Assembly (NCBI GenBank): GCA_039680175.1
Contig: JBDKTO010000011.1
Location: 33,947 to 97,946, forward strand
Direction of reading: 5' to 3'
Length of the DNA: 64,000 nt
From: Veillonellales bacterium
GTDB lineage: Bacteria > Bacillota > Negativicutes > JAAYSF01
In this document: one piece after another, positions 25,640 to 34,696 of the stretch
Position numbering within the stretch: the stretch's first letter is position 1
How the letters are laid out: each line of letters starts with the position of its first letter
Translations under genes and position numbers: made by a program
Notes under the pieces: generated by a model
The model's input: only the letters and a program-made list of their open reading frames with translations
The model's database searches: none
What the model was told of the DNA's origin: nothing

Positions 25640-26801
25640 CCTGCACCTCCGCCAGTCTGTTAAAGAGCAGCGCCGGATCCAGCCGCTGTTTAAAGTTTCT
25701 CTCCAACAGGACTAAACTTCCGGTTCCGCCGGTACTATACAGCCGCTCATATTTTCCGCTGGCCGATCCGCCGAGAGCCTGTGCTTTGTCTTGCAGCCTG
25801 GCAATAAAGCTTGTGATTCTGGAATCGGTCTTTTTTACATACAGGTTGATTTTGCCGTCTGCCAGTTGGCCGAATAAACCGCCTTCCCAGTTATATTCTT
25901 CCATCGCTTTCTTTACCGCAGTAGAAAATTGCTTCATAACCGGATAGGGAATTTTAAATTCATCAACTAACCAAAAGCCATCTGCCCTTGTTTCCAGACA
26001 GGACATCTCCGGGAGCTCGCTCCCGGCCGTTAGCAGGGCGGCGTTATAGGCTGCCAGCATCTGATCGACGGCTGCCGCATAATCGTACACTTCGACCCGA
26101 TTGCCATCCAGTTCAAAGATAATGCGCTCCCCCTGCTGTCTTGACCCGAAAAGTTTCATGCCGGATGCTGAATCAGCCCAATATAGCCAGGCCGGCGGCA
26201 CCGGACGTGACTGTAAGTCAGCAATCAGGTTAACGGCTTGCTCCAACGAAGCAACCTCAATATCATACCGTTTTCGGCAGGCAGGCTGCGGCATCAGCTT
26301 TAATACAAACTGAACGCCTACCGCTAAATCGGCATAAGCACCGGTTAAGAATCGGGTTAAGTCATAGCCGCTCACATTTTTAATACATCTGCCGCCTACG
26401 GTAGCTGCTTCCCCATTTGGAAATACGTATCCGGATCCCAGTAGAAAATGCTTGCCTGCCCCGTATTTCCAGGATAGCAGATTCGGACATCCCCGGTATG
26501 CCCATTCACCGACACTAAGATCAGCTATGGACGGAGAATCCGCCGGTATAAAGCGAAGCCCTTTTGCCGCCGCTGTTCGGTTTAATTCGCCCAGCGTGAT
26601 TCCCGGCGGCACAATAGCCATCAAGTTATCTACGTCAAAGACTTCGATGTCATTCCATTGGCTTAGATCCAGACAGATCCCCTGCTTGTGAGACTGACGG
26701 TACAAATAAACCGGAGTCTTTGCCTGCTGTGCCTGCCGGAACACCTCCTGGAGCTGTTCGACACCAGAAACAGCAATGCTTCTAGTATCTCCCATTGCCA
26801 T
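25632..26801 (-). CDS. second FAD-binding subunit of the 2-hydroxy acid oxidase (GlcE-like)
   Basis: This 389-residue protein has an FAD PCMH-type domain (NLMAIVPPGITLGELNRTAAAKGLRFIPADSP and GGRCIKNVSGYDLTRFLTGAYADLAVGVQFVLK). It is shorter than GlcD and lacks the C-terminal cap typical of it, as in GlcE. GAAGGGGG precedes the ATG. It is the first of the three oxidase genes, 31 bases after the aldolase gene, so the oxidase and the aldolase/dehydrogenase pair appear co-transcribed. Confidence 0.85.
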   Translation of the reverse strand: MAMGDTRSIAVSGVEQLQEVFRQAQQAKTPVYLYRQSHKQGICLDLSQWNDIEVFDVDNLMAIVPPGITLGELNRTAAAKGLRFIPADSPSIADLSVGEWAYRGCPNLLSWKYGAGKHFLLGSGYVFPNGEAATVGGRCIKNVSGYDLTRFLTGAYADLAVGVQFVLKLMPQPACRKRYDIEVASLEQAVNLIADLQSRPVPPAWLYWADSASGMKLFGSRQQGERIIFELDGNRVEVYDYAAAVDQMLAAYNAALLTAGSELPEMSCLETRADGFWLVDEFKIPYPVMKQFSTAVKKAMEEYNWEGGLFGQLADGKINLYVKKTDSRITSFIARLQDKAQALGGSASGKYERLYSTGGTGSLVLLERNFKQRLDPALLFNRLAEVQDE

Positions 26802-26832
26802 CCACCCCCTTCACTGTATTATCGTATTTTAA

Positions 26833-27849
26833 CTACTTTGCTTGTTTGGCAATGTCCAATGCCACATCCAAAATCATGTCCTCCTGACCGCCTACCATCT
26901 TCCGCCGTCCCAGTTCAACCAGAATATCCCGCGTATCAACACCATATCTGGCAGACGCTCTTTCTGCATGGAGCAGGAAGCTGGAGTACACCCCGGCATA
27001 TCCGATCATAAGAGATTTACCGTCAACCTGTACCGGATGTGTCATCCGCGGACGAACTAAATGATCAGCGGCATCCGATATCTTATATAAATCGGCTCCA
27101 ATATTGATGCCCAGCTTATTGCAGACAGCTACAAAGGGCTCTGCCGGCGTATTGCCCGCACCCGCCCCTAAGCCAGCTAAGGCTACGTCGATCCGGTCCG
27201 CGCCGGCTTCAATTGCCACAATACTGTTCGCTACTGCTAAGGAAAGATTTTGATGGGCATGAAATCCGATCTGAACATCCGCCGGCAGTGCTTCGCGTAA
27301 AGCAGTGATGCGCGCCTTTACGCCATCAGGGGTAAGGTTGCCTGCCGAATCGGTTGAATACACACAATGGGCACCGTAGGAAGCCATTAATTGTGCCTGT
27401 TTAACAAGCTCTTCCGGCGGTATCATATGCGACATCATCAGGAAACCTACTGTATCAAGACCGTTTTCCCTGGCAAAAGAAATATGCTGCGCTGAAACAT
27501 CGGCTTCGGTGCAATGGGTGCAAACCCGTACTGTTTTAATTCCGTATTGCATAGCTTCCTTCAAATCTTCGATTGTACCGATTCCGGGAATAAGCAATAC
27601 CGAAAGTTTGGCATTTTTAATTTGCGGTGCAACGGCTGCCAAATATTCGGCGTCAGTATTTTTCGCCAAGCCATACTGCAGTGAATTTCCGCCCAAACCG
27701 TCGCCATGCGTGACTTCAATAATATCCATGCCTGCTTCATCAAGCGACTTGGCAATAATCGCCATATCTTCAGCCGAGAACTGATGCGCCATGGCATGCA
27801 TTCCGTCACGCATCGTAACGTCAGTTAAAATAATTTTTTTATTATTCAT
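26833..27849 (-). CDS. mhpE: 4-hydroxy-2-oxovalerate aldolase
   Basis: This 338-residue class II pyruvate aldolase of the DmpG/BphI/MhpE family cleaves 4-hydroxy-2-oxo acids to pyruvate and an aldehyde. The N-terminus carries [18 protein letters not shown] (the Arg-Asp of the active site). Further in are the metal-binding [13 protein letters not shown] and the [20 protein letters not shown] motif. The gene starts 11 bases after the acetaldehyde dehydrogenase, its usual channelling partner. The upstream meta-cleavage hydratase (mhpD) is absent, so the substrate does not obviously come from aromatic ring cleavage. Confidence 0.93.
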   Translation of the reverse strand: MNNKKIILTDVTMRDGMHAMAHQFSAEDMAIIAKSLDEAGMDIIEVTHGDGLGGNSLQYGLAKNTDAEYLAAVAPQIKNAKLSVLLIPGIGTIEDLKEAMQYGIKTVRVCTHCTEADVSAQHISFARENGLDTVGFLMMSHMIPPEELVKQAQLMASYGAHCVYSTDSAGNLTPDGVKARITALREALPADVQIGFHAHQNLSLAVANSIVAIEAGADRIDVALAGLGAGAGNTPAEPFVAVCNKLGINIGADLYKISDAADHLVRPRMTHPVQVDGKSLMIGYAGVYSSFLLHAERASARYGVDTRDILVELGRRKMVGGQEDMILDVALDIAKQAK

Positions 27850-27860
27850 TATTATCCCTC

Positions 27861-28742
27861 CTATTTAACGCCAAAGCGTTCTGCTGCCATTGCTTCTGCC
27901 ACGCAGACAGCGGCACAATTCATAATATCCAGATTGCCGGAGTATTTGGGCAGGAAATCGCCCAAACCTTCTACTTCAATAAAAACAGTGACCCGATTGC
28001 CGTCAAATTGCGGTTCGTGTTTCAAACGATAGCCGGGTACGTACCGCTGAACCTGTTTGACTATCTTGTCAATGGATTCAGCAACAGCCTTTTCTACCTC
28101 CGGTCCCTCTTGTTCCATCAGACAGCGTACGGTGTCACGCATATTAATCGGTGGCTCAGCCGGATTCAAAACAATAATGGCTTTACCCTTTTTGGCTCCG
28201 GCAACTGCGACTTGCGCCTTGCCGGTTGTTTCAGTAAATTCATCAATATTGGCCCGAGTTCCGGGGCCGGCTGATTTGCTGGAAATCGTTGCAACAATCT
28301 CGGCATAGCTGACAGGAACAACTTGGCTGATCGCGTAGGTAATCGGTACCGTCGCCTGACCGCCACAGGTAACCATATTAACATTATCAACTTTTAGCGC
28401 ATCCTTGATATTAACAGAAGGAATAACAAACGGCCCAACTGCAGCCGGAGTTAAATCAATTGCAATCTTCCCGAGTTCGCGGTAGACAGGCGCATTTGCG
28501 ATATGGGCACCCGCACTGGTCGAATCAAAAATAATATCAAATAAATCAGCGTATTCGCGAACCGCTTCAATGCTCTTATGGGAAACAAGCAAACCCTCAT
28601 TCTTAGCCCGCTGTAAACCCGTCGAATTAGGATCAATACCGATCATGATTTTTGGTTCAAGCACCTTGCTGCGCTTTAATTTGTACATCAGATCTGTTCC
28701 GATATTTCCCGAGCCCATAATTGCTACTCGTACCTTATTCAA
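27861..28742 (-). CDS. mhpF: acetaldehyde dehydrogenase (acylating)
   Basis: This 293-residue NAD-dependent enzyme turns the aldehyde released by the aldolase into an acyl-CoA. It has an N-terminal Rossmann motif ([17 protein letters not shown]), the catalytic Cys in [13 protein letters not shown], and the conserved [21 protein letters not shown] segment of the DmpF/BphJ family. Length is normal. An operator-like palindrome lies 46 bases upstream of its start, in the gap after iclR. Confidence 0.93.
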   Translation of the reverse strand: MNKVRVAIMGSGNIGTDLMYKLKRSKVLEPKIMIGIDPNSTGLQRAKNEGLLVSHKSIEAVREYADLFDIIFDSTSAGAHIANAPVYRELGKIAIDLTPAAVGPFVIPSVNIKDALKVDNVNMVTCGGQATVPITYAISQVVPVSYAEIVATISSKSAGPGTRANIDEFTETTGKAQVAVAGAKKGKAIIVLNPAEPPINMRDTVRCLMEQEGPEVEKAVAESIDKIVKQVQRYVPGYRLKHEPQFDGNRVTVFIEVEGLGDFLPKYSGNLDIMNCAAVCVAEAMAAERFGVK

Positions 28743-28787
28743 TATAGTCGCCTCCCAAAAATTATATAGAAAAGTTTAAAGTTCTTA

Positions 28788-28808
28788 TAATTCTATAATA
28801 TAGAATTA
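28788..28808. promoter_or_regulatory. operator-like palindrome upstream of mhpF
   Basis: The core TTCTATAATATAGAA lies at 28791-28805 and extends to 10-bp perfect arms around a central A. The same core recurs three times upstream of the BASS gene. It is a likely site for the IclR regulator encoded next to it, by inference from position and repetition. Confidence 0.65.
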
Positions 28809-28855
28809 TGTTCTTGCATCTACGCAAATTACAACTGCTGCCTTGATTCTTAGGA

Positions 28856-29623
28856 TTAGAGTCTATAACCCAGCCGACGAGAAATTTCCGCCGCGGCTTT
28901 CCGTACAACCGCAACCAGTTCCTCCATTCGCGCATCATTCAGCCGCGCAGAAGGTCCTGCCACGCTAATGGCTGCCACTGCTTTGCCGTTAAAATCAAAG
29001 ATCGGTGCTGCCACACAGTTGAGACCGATTTCGTTTTCCTCTTTATCAAAGGCATACCCTTGTTTTCGCACCTGCTCCAAATGTGCAATCAGTTCTTCTC
29101 TGTTGCTAATGGTATATTTCGTTACTTGGTGTAACTCAGGCGGTAGAATTTCACGTAATTCCTCATTGCTTTTATCAGCCAGCAGCACTTTACCCACACC
29201 GGTTACATAAGCCGGAAATCTCATGCCGATCGAGGTAAAAACCTGAAACGATCTGTGGGAAGTGCACTTATCAATGTAAACCACATCCGTCTCGCGAAGT
29301 ATTACCAGATGAACGGTTTCACCAACTTGCTCGCAAAGTTCTTGTATAACAGGGCTGGCAACCGAACGTATCTCCAGACGATCAAGCAGCCTGTGGGATA
29401 GAACCAGCAAGTGCATTCCCAGACGATATTTGCCTCTTTCCTCATCCTGTTCCACCATTCCGTAATGCTTTAGCGTATTGAGTATCCCATGCAATGTACT
29501 TTTATTTAAATTCAGTTCAGCGGCAATCGCATTCAACGTAAGCTCCGGCGAATTTGCGGTAAAGCAATTCAAAATCTGAATCGCTCTCTCAATAGACTGA
29601 ACCATAATACCCTGTTGTGCCAC
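28856..29623 (-). CDS. IclR-family regulator of the aldolase / oxidase operon
   Basis: This 255-residue IclR protein has an N-terminal winged helix (SIERAIQILNCFTANSPELTLNAIAAELNLNKSTLHGILNTLKHYG) and a C-terminal effector domain (VGKVLLADKSNEEL, FDKEENEIGLNCVAAPIFD). It starts at GTG (29621-29623), 8 bases after AAGGAG. It lies between the BASS carrier and mhpF on the same strand, with palindromes in front of both, so it probably represses or activates both units. Confidence 0.92.
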   Translation of the reverse strand: MAQQGIMVQSIERAIQILNCFTANSPELTLNAIAAELNLNKSTLHGILNTLKHYGMVEQDEERGKYRLGMHLLVLSHRLLDRLEIRSVASPVIQELCEQVGETVHLVILRETDVVYIDKCTSHRSFQVFTSIGMRFPAYVTGVGKVLLADKSNEELREILPPELHQVTKYTISNREELIAHLEQVRKQGYAFDKEENEIGLNCVAAPIFDFNGKAVAAISVAGPSARLNDARMEELVAVVRKAAAEISRRLGYRL

Positions 29624-29755
29624 AACATCATCTCCTTGAACAATTTGTATCTTAACTAAACATAAAGAATTGCTCTGACTGAGATTTCGCGGCCTTTAAG
29701 GTAGTTTCCTCTTCTGTAATCTAAATTATAAAAACTTATTTAAAAATTTTAGATT

Positions 29756-29803
29756 ACACCATTTTTGCAAAAGACGCATGCTCTTCGCGTTCCGCTTTTA
29801 ATT
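29756..29803 (-). pseudogene. remnant of a second BASS-carrier 3' end
   Basis: Just after the BASS stop codon, one frame reads KAEREEHASFAKMV-stop. This parallels the carrier's own last residues KAEREGQALGKTV-stop, and the DNA matches over about 45 bases with mismatches. It looks like the tail of a duplicated carrier gene whose body has been lost. The stretch 29624-29755 holds nothing else I can name. Confidence 0.45.
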
Positions 29804-29809
29804 TTTCGA

Positions 29810-30757
29810 TTACACCGTCTTACCAAGCGCTTGCCCTTCGCGTTCGGCTTTCCGCCCCCAGTAAGTTGCAAGTGCCGATCCTGTAAGGTTATGCCAAACG
29901 CTGAATATTGCCCCCGGAATGGCAGCAATCGGATCAAGGTACGCAAGCGCCAAGGTCATGGCCAAACCTGAATTCTCCATGCCGATTTCGAATGTTATGC
30001 CTTTGGCCTGGAAGAGATTCATCCCTGCTGCACGGGAACCTAGATACCCCAGTAGCAGACCAACAGCGTTATGCATTGCTACCGCTACGAAAGCCATTAC
30101 CGCAACGCTTGCCAAACGGTTAGCGTTAACCGCCGTGCCGGCAATGATAATCAAAAGAAGCATAAAAGTCGATAGTCCCGGCAGGTAAGGCTTTATTTTA
30201 TCAATAGTTTTTGTCGCCCCCATATTGAACGCAATACCTAGACCTACCGGCAGAAGAACCATCTTAGCGATGTCAACCAGCATTGCGCCGGCGTTGACCG
30301 GAACGATAGATCCTGCTAACAGCAGAAACATGGCAGGTGTAATGAATGGCGCCAAAACCGTATTGAAGCTGGATACTGTAATGGAAAGCGCAGTATCCCC
30401 GCGGGACAGAAACGTCATAACATTCGATGCGACTCCACTCGGACAACAGCCTACCAAGATTAATCCGGCTGCCAACGCCGGCGGAAGGCCCAGGGCCTTG
30501 GCTACACCAAAACCGACAAACGGCATAATCATATAGCGCAAAATGATTCCCGCTATAACATTTTTCGGTTGTTTGAAGACAAGTTTAAAATCATCCAACT
30601 TCATGGTAAGTCCCATAAACAACATCACCGCGCCAAGGAAATACGGAACATACTTAGGTAATACTTTGAACGGTTCCGGAGAAGTATACGACAGCAACAC
30701 AAAAAGGATAATCCAAACAGGGAAAAATCTTGTAAGAATACCGAACAATTTTAACAT
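29810..30757 (-). CDS. BASS (bile acid:sodium symporter) family carrier
   Basis: This 315-residue membrane protein has about ten helices and BASS motifs: LVGCCPSGVASNVMTFLSRGDTALSITVSSFNTVLAPFITP in one discontinuous helix and ITFEIGMENSGLAMTLAL in the other. Bacterial members move organic anions with sodium, including pantoate and 2-oxo acids. It is placed with a 2-hydroxy acid oxidase and the 4-hydroxy-2-oxovalerate aldolase, so it probably imports their precursor. The start at 30757 is preferred (AAGAAAGGAAG upstream) over the frame start at 30814. Confidence 0.88.
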   Translation of the reverse strand: MLKLFGILTRFFPVWIILFVLLSYTSPEPFKVLPKYVPYFLGAVMLFMGLTMKLDDFKLVFKQPKNVIAGIILRYMIMPFVGFGVAKALGLPPALAAGLILVGCCPSGVASNVMTFLSRGDTALSITVSSFNTVLAPFITPAMFLLLAGSIVPVNAGAMLVDIAKMVLLPVGLGIAFNMGATKTIDKIKPYLPGLSTFMLLLIIIAGTAVNANRLASVAVMAFVAVAMHNAVGLLLGYLGSRAAGMNLFQAKGITFEIGMENSGLAMTLALAYLDPIAAIPGAIFSVWHNLTGSALATYWGRKAEREGQALGKTV

Positions 30758-30825
30758 AACTCCACTTCCTTTCTTTTTTTGATTACCACCTACATACTGA
30801 TGCCTGTCTCCCACCTTTCCATTTA

Positions 30826-30947
30826 TTCTATATTATAGAACTCAATTCTTATACTGGTGTAAAAAATAATGACTTAACCTAAACAATCTTTTATTATAAA
30901 GCCATGCCATTATTCTATATAATAGTATTTAATTCTATAATATAGTA
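30826..30947. promoter_or_regulatory. three operator-like sites upstream of the BASS gene
   Basis: TTCTATATTATAGAA (30826-30840) is a perfect palindrome. TTCTATATAATAGTA (30913-30927) and TTCTATAATATAGTA (30933-30947) are close variants 20 bases apart, that is two helical turns. They match the site before mhpF, and the spacing suggests cooperative binding by the IclR protein. Confidence 0.65.
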
Positions 30948-30986
30948 TCTATTGCAAAATTTCTCCGTTCTTTTTGAAATTCCTGC

Positions 30987-31369
30987 TTAAAATTTATAGT
31001 TATTAAAAAATTTTAATATATTTTCTTGGTTAATTCTCAAGCTCCGTTTCGCGGGAACATCCGACTTCGAAAGATATTCCCGCAGTAAGGCAGCGACGAT
31101 CTGATATGAGCGAGACAGCTTATCCTGCAAGTTGTCTGCCGGTAAATTGCCAACGATTAGGGGATCGTAAAACACAATAACACTGGAAAATGCCGGTGCG
31201 TATTCGATCATTCCGGGGAAAGGATGATTCTCCAGATAATCGGCAAAGGCTTGACCTTCCGCTGGCTATCCGGATGAATGCATTTCCCGAATTCAACTAC
31301 GATGGTTGCTTCTCCCCCGGGAAACATTTCAATGTTGTATTTAGTATTTCCCGTACCAAATTGTTCCAA
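30987..31369 (-). pseudogene. decayed pxpB (5-oxoprolinase subunit B) fragment
   Basis: From a TTG at 31367-31369 with GAGGTGAT upstream, the frame reads EQFGTGNTKYNIEMFPGGEATIVVEFG, the start of a PxpB/KipI domain, until about codon 38. There the frame shifts. The next frame continues as AFADYLENHPFPGMIEYAPAFSSVIVFYDPL, typical of the same domain, then loses similarity and stops at 30987. About two thirds of the protein is missing. An intact pxpB lies at 32620-33360, so this is a dead second copy. Confidence 0.75.
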
Positions 31370-31470
31370 TATATCACCTCATTAAGCACTAAAACTTTCT
31401 CCTAAATCACAATTCAGATCAACTTGATCCATCATTCCTCCACTCTTCGCATTATCCAACAGATAAAAAA

Positions 31471-31505
31471 GTGCCTCAAACAAAGCTTATCTTTGTTTGA
31501 AGCAC
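31471..31505 (-). terminator. terminator after pxpC
   Basis: GTGCCTCAAACAAAG pairs with CTTTGTTTGAAGCAC around CTTAT. Read on the minus strand it is followed by a T-run (TTTTTTAT). Confidence 0.75.
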
Positions 31506-31662
31506 CTTTGCTCCAATAAAAGTTTTTTAATTTCAACTTCTATTTATTATTTATCATATCACTGAACGAAGAGGAGGTAAAATTGAAAAATCAAATAGGA
31601 CTATTCATTTTTTTGCAAGTGGTTAAACAACAAATTTCGCTATTTGTCGGCAGCAGACTGAA

Positions 31663-32601
31663 TCACCTAACCTGCGCTGCTATTTCCCGATACCATTGCT
31701 GTTCCTCTTTTAAAGCGTCAACCGCTTCCTCTTTCGTAACGCAGGTAAAACGAACCCTGTCATCCGGCTTTGCCTGAGCCAGTTTGGCTAAATCCACCTG
31801 AATCACATAGCCCAGCTTGGCAAAACCGCGGGTAGTCCCATGATCAGCCGCGACAATATACGGCATACCGTATGAAGGAATTTGAATTGCCCCCAAACCG
31901 ACGGCATCTGATACAATATCCGCCTTACCAATCATTGAAATTTTCGGCCCGGTAAGCTGATAATTCACCCGGTCGGAGGAAGCGGCAATCGTATAAGTAG
32001 CGGCAAAAAAGGTATGCATTGCCGTCTTGGCAAACAAATTGTCCTGGGGGCCAAGAATCACCCGCAACGTATATTCCGCACCATAGTGGGGAACATACTG
32101 AGCCGGCAGTTTATGCAAAACCGCTTTTGCTTCACTGTCCCGGCCGGCATACAGAACATCACCCTGGCGCAGCGTTCTGCCCTCGTAACCGCCGATTTTG
32201 GCGCCGGTATACGTCGATCTGCTTCCCAGCACGACGGGAACATCAATTCCGCCGCGTACAGCCAAATAAGCCCGGTAACCGGCTGTAGCTGCACTAAATC
32301 GAAGTTCGCCCTTTGGCGGAACCAGCAAAGACAACCAATTGTCAATCGGCCTGCCATTGACCTTCCCCTGCATATCTGCGCCGCAAACAGCAATAAGCTG
32401 CTCCTCATCGAACTTGAATGCTGCGCCCACCCCGGTCATCTCAATCACCGCCGCGCTTTCCTTGTTTCCGGCCAGCAGATTGGCAACCCGCCGGGCATAG
32501 CAGTCCATAGCGCCGGCAACCGGCATGCCCCAGGCCTGATAACCCCAGCGGCCTCCGTCCTGTATCGTTGTAAAGTCGCCTTGTTGGATGACTGTAATCA
32601 T
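31663..32601 (-). CDS. pxpC: 5-oxoprolinase subunit C
   Basis: This 312-residue protein of the carboxyltransferase/PxpC (KipA) family has the typical start VIQQGDFTTIQDGGRWGYQAWGMPVAGAMD and the motifs ICGADMQG-like (VCGADMQGKVNG), GYRAYLAVRGGIDVPVVLGSRST and GYVIQVDLAKLAQAKPDDRVRF. With PxpA and PxpB it hydrolyses 5-oxoproline using ATP in the cytoplasm. The start has GGGAGG upstream and lies 18 bases after pxpB. No pxpA is present in the window. Confidence 0.9.
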   Translation of the reverse strand: MITVIQQGDFTTIQDGGRWGYQAWGMPVAGAMDCYARRVANLLAGNKESAAVIEMTGVGAAFKFDEEQLIAVCGADMQGKVNGRPIDNWLSLLVPPKGELRFSAATAGYRAYLAVRGGIDVPVVLGSRSTYTGAKIGGYEGRTLRQGDVLYAGRDSEAKAVLHKLPAQYVPHYGAEYTLRVILGPQDNLFAKTAMHTFFAATYTIAASSDRVNYQLTGPKISMIGKADIVSDAVGLGAIQIPSYGMPYIVAADHGTTRGFAKLGYVIQVDLAKLAQAKPDDRVRFTCVTKEEAVDALKEEQQWYREIAAQVR

Positions 32602-32619
32602 GCCGCATCGCCTCCCGTA

Positions 32620-33360
32620 TCACCTATGGCTGACTTGGGGTTTATAGATTCCTGCCGCCACTTCCCGGCGAATTTTGAAATATTCATCCAGTTCAATAGC
32701 AACAAATTGTACATAGTCGCCGGCCGCGACTAAAAAAGGGTTGCTTTGCTGCGGATCAAAGGCTTTCAGCGGAGTGCGCCCGATCAGCCACCATTCTCCC
32801 GGACTTTCACTGGGATAAAACCCGGTCTGATTGCCGCCTATGCCCACTGATCCCGCCGGGACATTCATCCGGGGCTTTTCCTGCCGGGGTACTACCAGCT
32901 GCTCTTGCAGACCGCCCAAATAAGGAAATCCGGGCGTAAACCCCAGCATATAAACCAGGTAAGGCTTTGAAGTATGAACTTTTATGACTTCCCTCAAGGA
33001 TAAGCCGGCATACCGCGCCACATATTCCAGATCAGGCCCCAGAACACCGCCATAACAAACCGGAACATGAACAATAACAGACGATAAGGTTTCCAGCTCT
33101 CGGGGCTTGATATCGCTGAGAATTTTTTTTACAAACCGGGACAAGTTCTGTTGGGTAATTATCAGAGGGTCAAAATAAACAGTAACCGACCGGTAAGTCG
33201 GTACTACTTCCACTATGCCCGGAATTGTATCGGCAATAATCAGCCGCGTGAATTGCTGGACTAAAAGGTTAATTTTCGGAGAAATTACACTGCCAAATTC
33301 AACTACTAAGCCATGTTCACCGGCAACAAGCAGTTTAACGTCAGCTAAGAAGTTATTCAT
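32620..33360 (-). CDS. pxpB: 5-oxoprolinase subunit B
   Basis: This 246-residue PxpB (KipI) protein has VVEFGSVISPKINLLV at its N-terminus and VPTYRSVTVYFDPLI. The C-terminal domain carries HVPVCYGGVLGPDLEYVA, YMLGFTPGFPYLGGL and GSVGIGGNQTGFYPSESPGEWWLIG. The ATG at 33358-33360 is preferred over the preceding TTG. It precedes pxpC and follows a LysR gene on the same strand, with 93 bases between. It works in 5-oxoproline recycling together with PxpA and PxpC. Confidence 0.92.
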   Translation of the reverse strand: MNNFLADVKLLVAGEHGLVVEFGSVISPKINLLVQQFTRLIIADTIPGIVEVVPTYRSVTVYFDPLIITQQNLSRFVKKILSDIKPRELETLSSVIVHVPVCYGGVLGPDLEYVARYAGLSLREVIKVHTSKPYLVYMLGFTPGFPYLGGLQEQLVVPRQEKPRMNVPAGSVGIGGNQTGFYPSESPGEWWLIGRTPLKAFDPQQSNPFLVAAGDYVQFVAIELDEYFKIRREVAAGIYKPQVSHR

Positions 33361-33453
33361 CAAACAGCTCCACTCACTTTATCCGAATTTTCCCTGCAAC
33401 AAAGCTCGGTGCAATCAGCAACGGCGGAGGTCCATTGACAAAACAACCGACCG

Positions 33454-34341
33454 CTATTTCAACAGCCGCTCCTGAACCAACTTGATAAATGCCTGTATCG
33501 CACGGGAAAGCCATTTTTCTTTATGATATACCAAATATGCATTTGTCTGAAGATCAATGTCCTGCCACTTTAGAACAACCAGATCGCCTGCGTCGATTTC
33601 CCCTTTCACTGCGGCAAATGGCAGTATTGTGATCCCAATGTTGCTCATGACAAATTGTTTGATCGTATCAATCTGCCCTATTTCCAAAATTGTCCGGGGA
33701 TGAATCGCTGCTTTTGCCAAATATTCTTTCAGCACCGTTTGGTAGTTGCTGCCCGAATCAGTGAAAACAAGTATCTGGTTCCGCAAATCTTTGACCTTAA
33801 TTCCATCCAGTTTCGCTAACGAATGGTTAGGCGAAGCTACCATCACAATTGATTCCGGCCATAACAATTTAGCGACCAAATCAACATCCGCTACTTCCTT
33901 TTCCAGAAAGAGCGCTATATCCATCATATTTTTTCGCAGTAAATTGCGGAAGTCGCTGCCAATGCCCAGCTTTAGCTTTAAATCCACATCCGGATACAAG
34001 GAGACATATTCTTTAAGCAGATCCGTTAAATAGTAGCGGCATAACGACTCTGGCATGCCGATGATAATCGGCCCGCGAGGTATGTCGAAATTCTCCAGTT
34101 CATTTTTGGTATCTTCCGCCAGCTTAGTAATCTGTTCGGCATAATCATACAGTCTTTCGCCGTCTGTCGTCAGCATGAGCTGATGTCCAAGCCGTTCAAA
34201 CAGCACCGTATTGAACTCTTTTTCCAGCAATTGAATATGGGTGGTTACCGTCGATTGGGTATATCCCAAAAACTGAGCTGCCTGAGAGAAATTTCCCAGC
34301 TTTACGATGCTCATAAAGGTTTTCAATTGTCGAATTTCCAA
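33454..34341 (-). CDS. LysR-family regulator
   Basis: This 295-residue LysR protein has an N-terminal winged helix (EIRQLKTFMSIVKLGNFSQAAQFLGYTQSTVTTHIQLLEKEF) and a substrate-binding domain with PIIIGMPESLCRYYL and IGITILPFAAV. It starts at TTG (34339-34341), preceded by GGGGGTGG. It lies upstream of pxpBC on the same strand, so it may control them, although LysR genes usually face away from their targets. Confidence 0.9.
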   Translation of the reverse strand: MEIRQLKTFMSIVKLGNFSQAAQFLGYTQSTVTTHIQLLEKEFNTVLFERLGHQLMLTTDGERLYDYAEQITKLAEDTKNELENFDIPRGPIIIGMPESLCRYYLTDLLKEYVSLYPDVDLKLKLGIGSDFRNLLRKNMMDIALFLEKEVADVDLVAKLLWPESIVMVASPNHSLAKLDGIKVKDLRNQILVFTDSGSNYQTVLKEYLAKAAIHPRTILEIGQIDTIKQFVMSNIGITILPFAAVKGEIDAGDLVVLKWQDIDLQTNAYLVYHKEKWLSRAIQAFIKLVQERLLK

Positions 34342-34430
34342 AAAGCCACCCCCGATCATCCACTTGCCAGCTTGCTTTATCTCAAGCTTAACAGACCCTC
34401 TATTTTAAGTCAATTTTATTTTAAAATAGC

Positions 34431-34468
34431 AAAATACCAGGCTCGCACTGCTGCAAACCTGGTATTTT
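34431..34468 (-). terminator. terminator after the small protein gene
   Basis: The perfect 11-base stem AAAATACCAGG / CCTGGTATTTT lies 13 bases past the stop of the 34482-34631 gene. Confidence 0.65.
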
Positions 34469-34481
34469 GTGATGATTTCAT

Positions 34482-34631
34482 CTATTTGACCGTCTGTGAT
34501 TCATCCGTATCTTCCCATTCATGGCTGATACCTGGTAAATCCGCTAATAATGCTTCTACTTCTGCCTCACTTAACAAATCATTAGCAGTTTCACTCAATT
34601 GGTTATTACTGCCGCCGGATTTACTATTCAT
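34482..34631 (-). CDS. small acidic protein with a LLADLP motif, unknown
   Basis: This 49-residue protein has a Ser/Asn-rich start and a core SEAEVEALLADLPGISHEWE. GAGAGGTG lies 6 bases before the ATG. The core matches the 51-residue protein at 6739-6894 (EELAELLADLPDI). It is followed by a terminator and preceded 65 bases upstream by another small gene on the same strand. No function is recognised. Confidence 0.7.
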   Translation of the reverse strand: MNSKSGGSNNQLSETANDLLSEAEVEALLADLPGISHEWEDTDESQTVK

Positions 34632-34696
34632 CACGAACACCTCTCCCCCGGATTCCATACAATTAGTTCCCGTTACGCCGGATCTGATTCAGCGGC

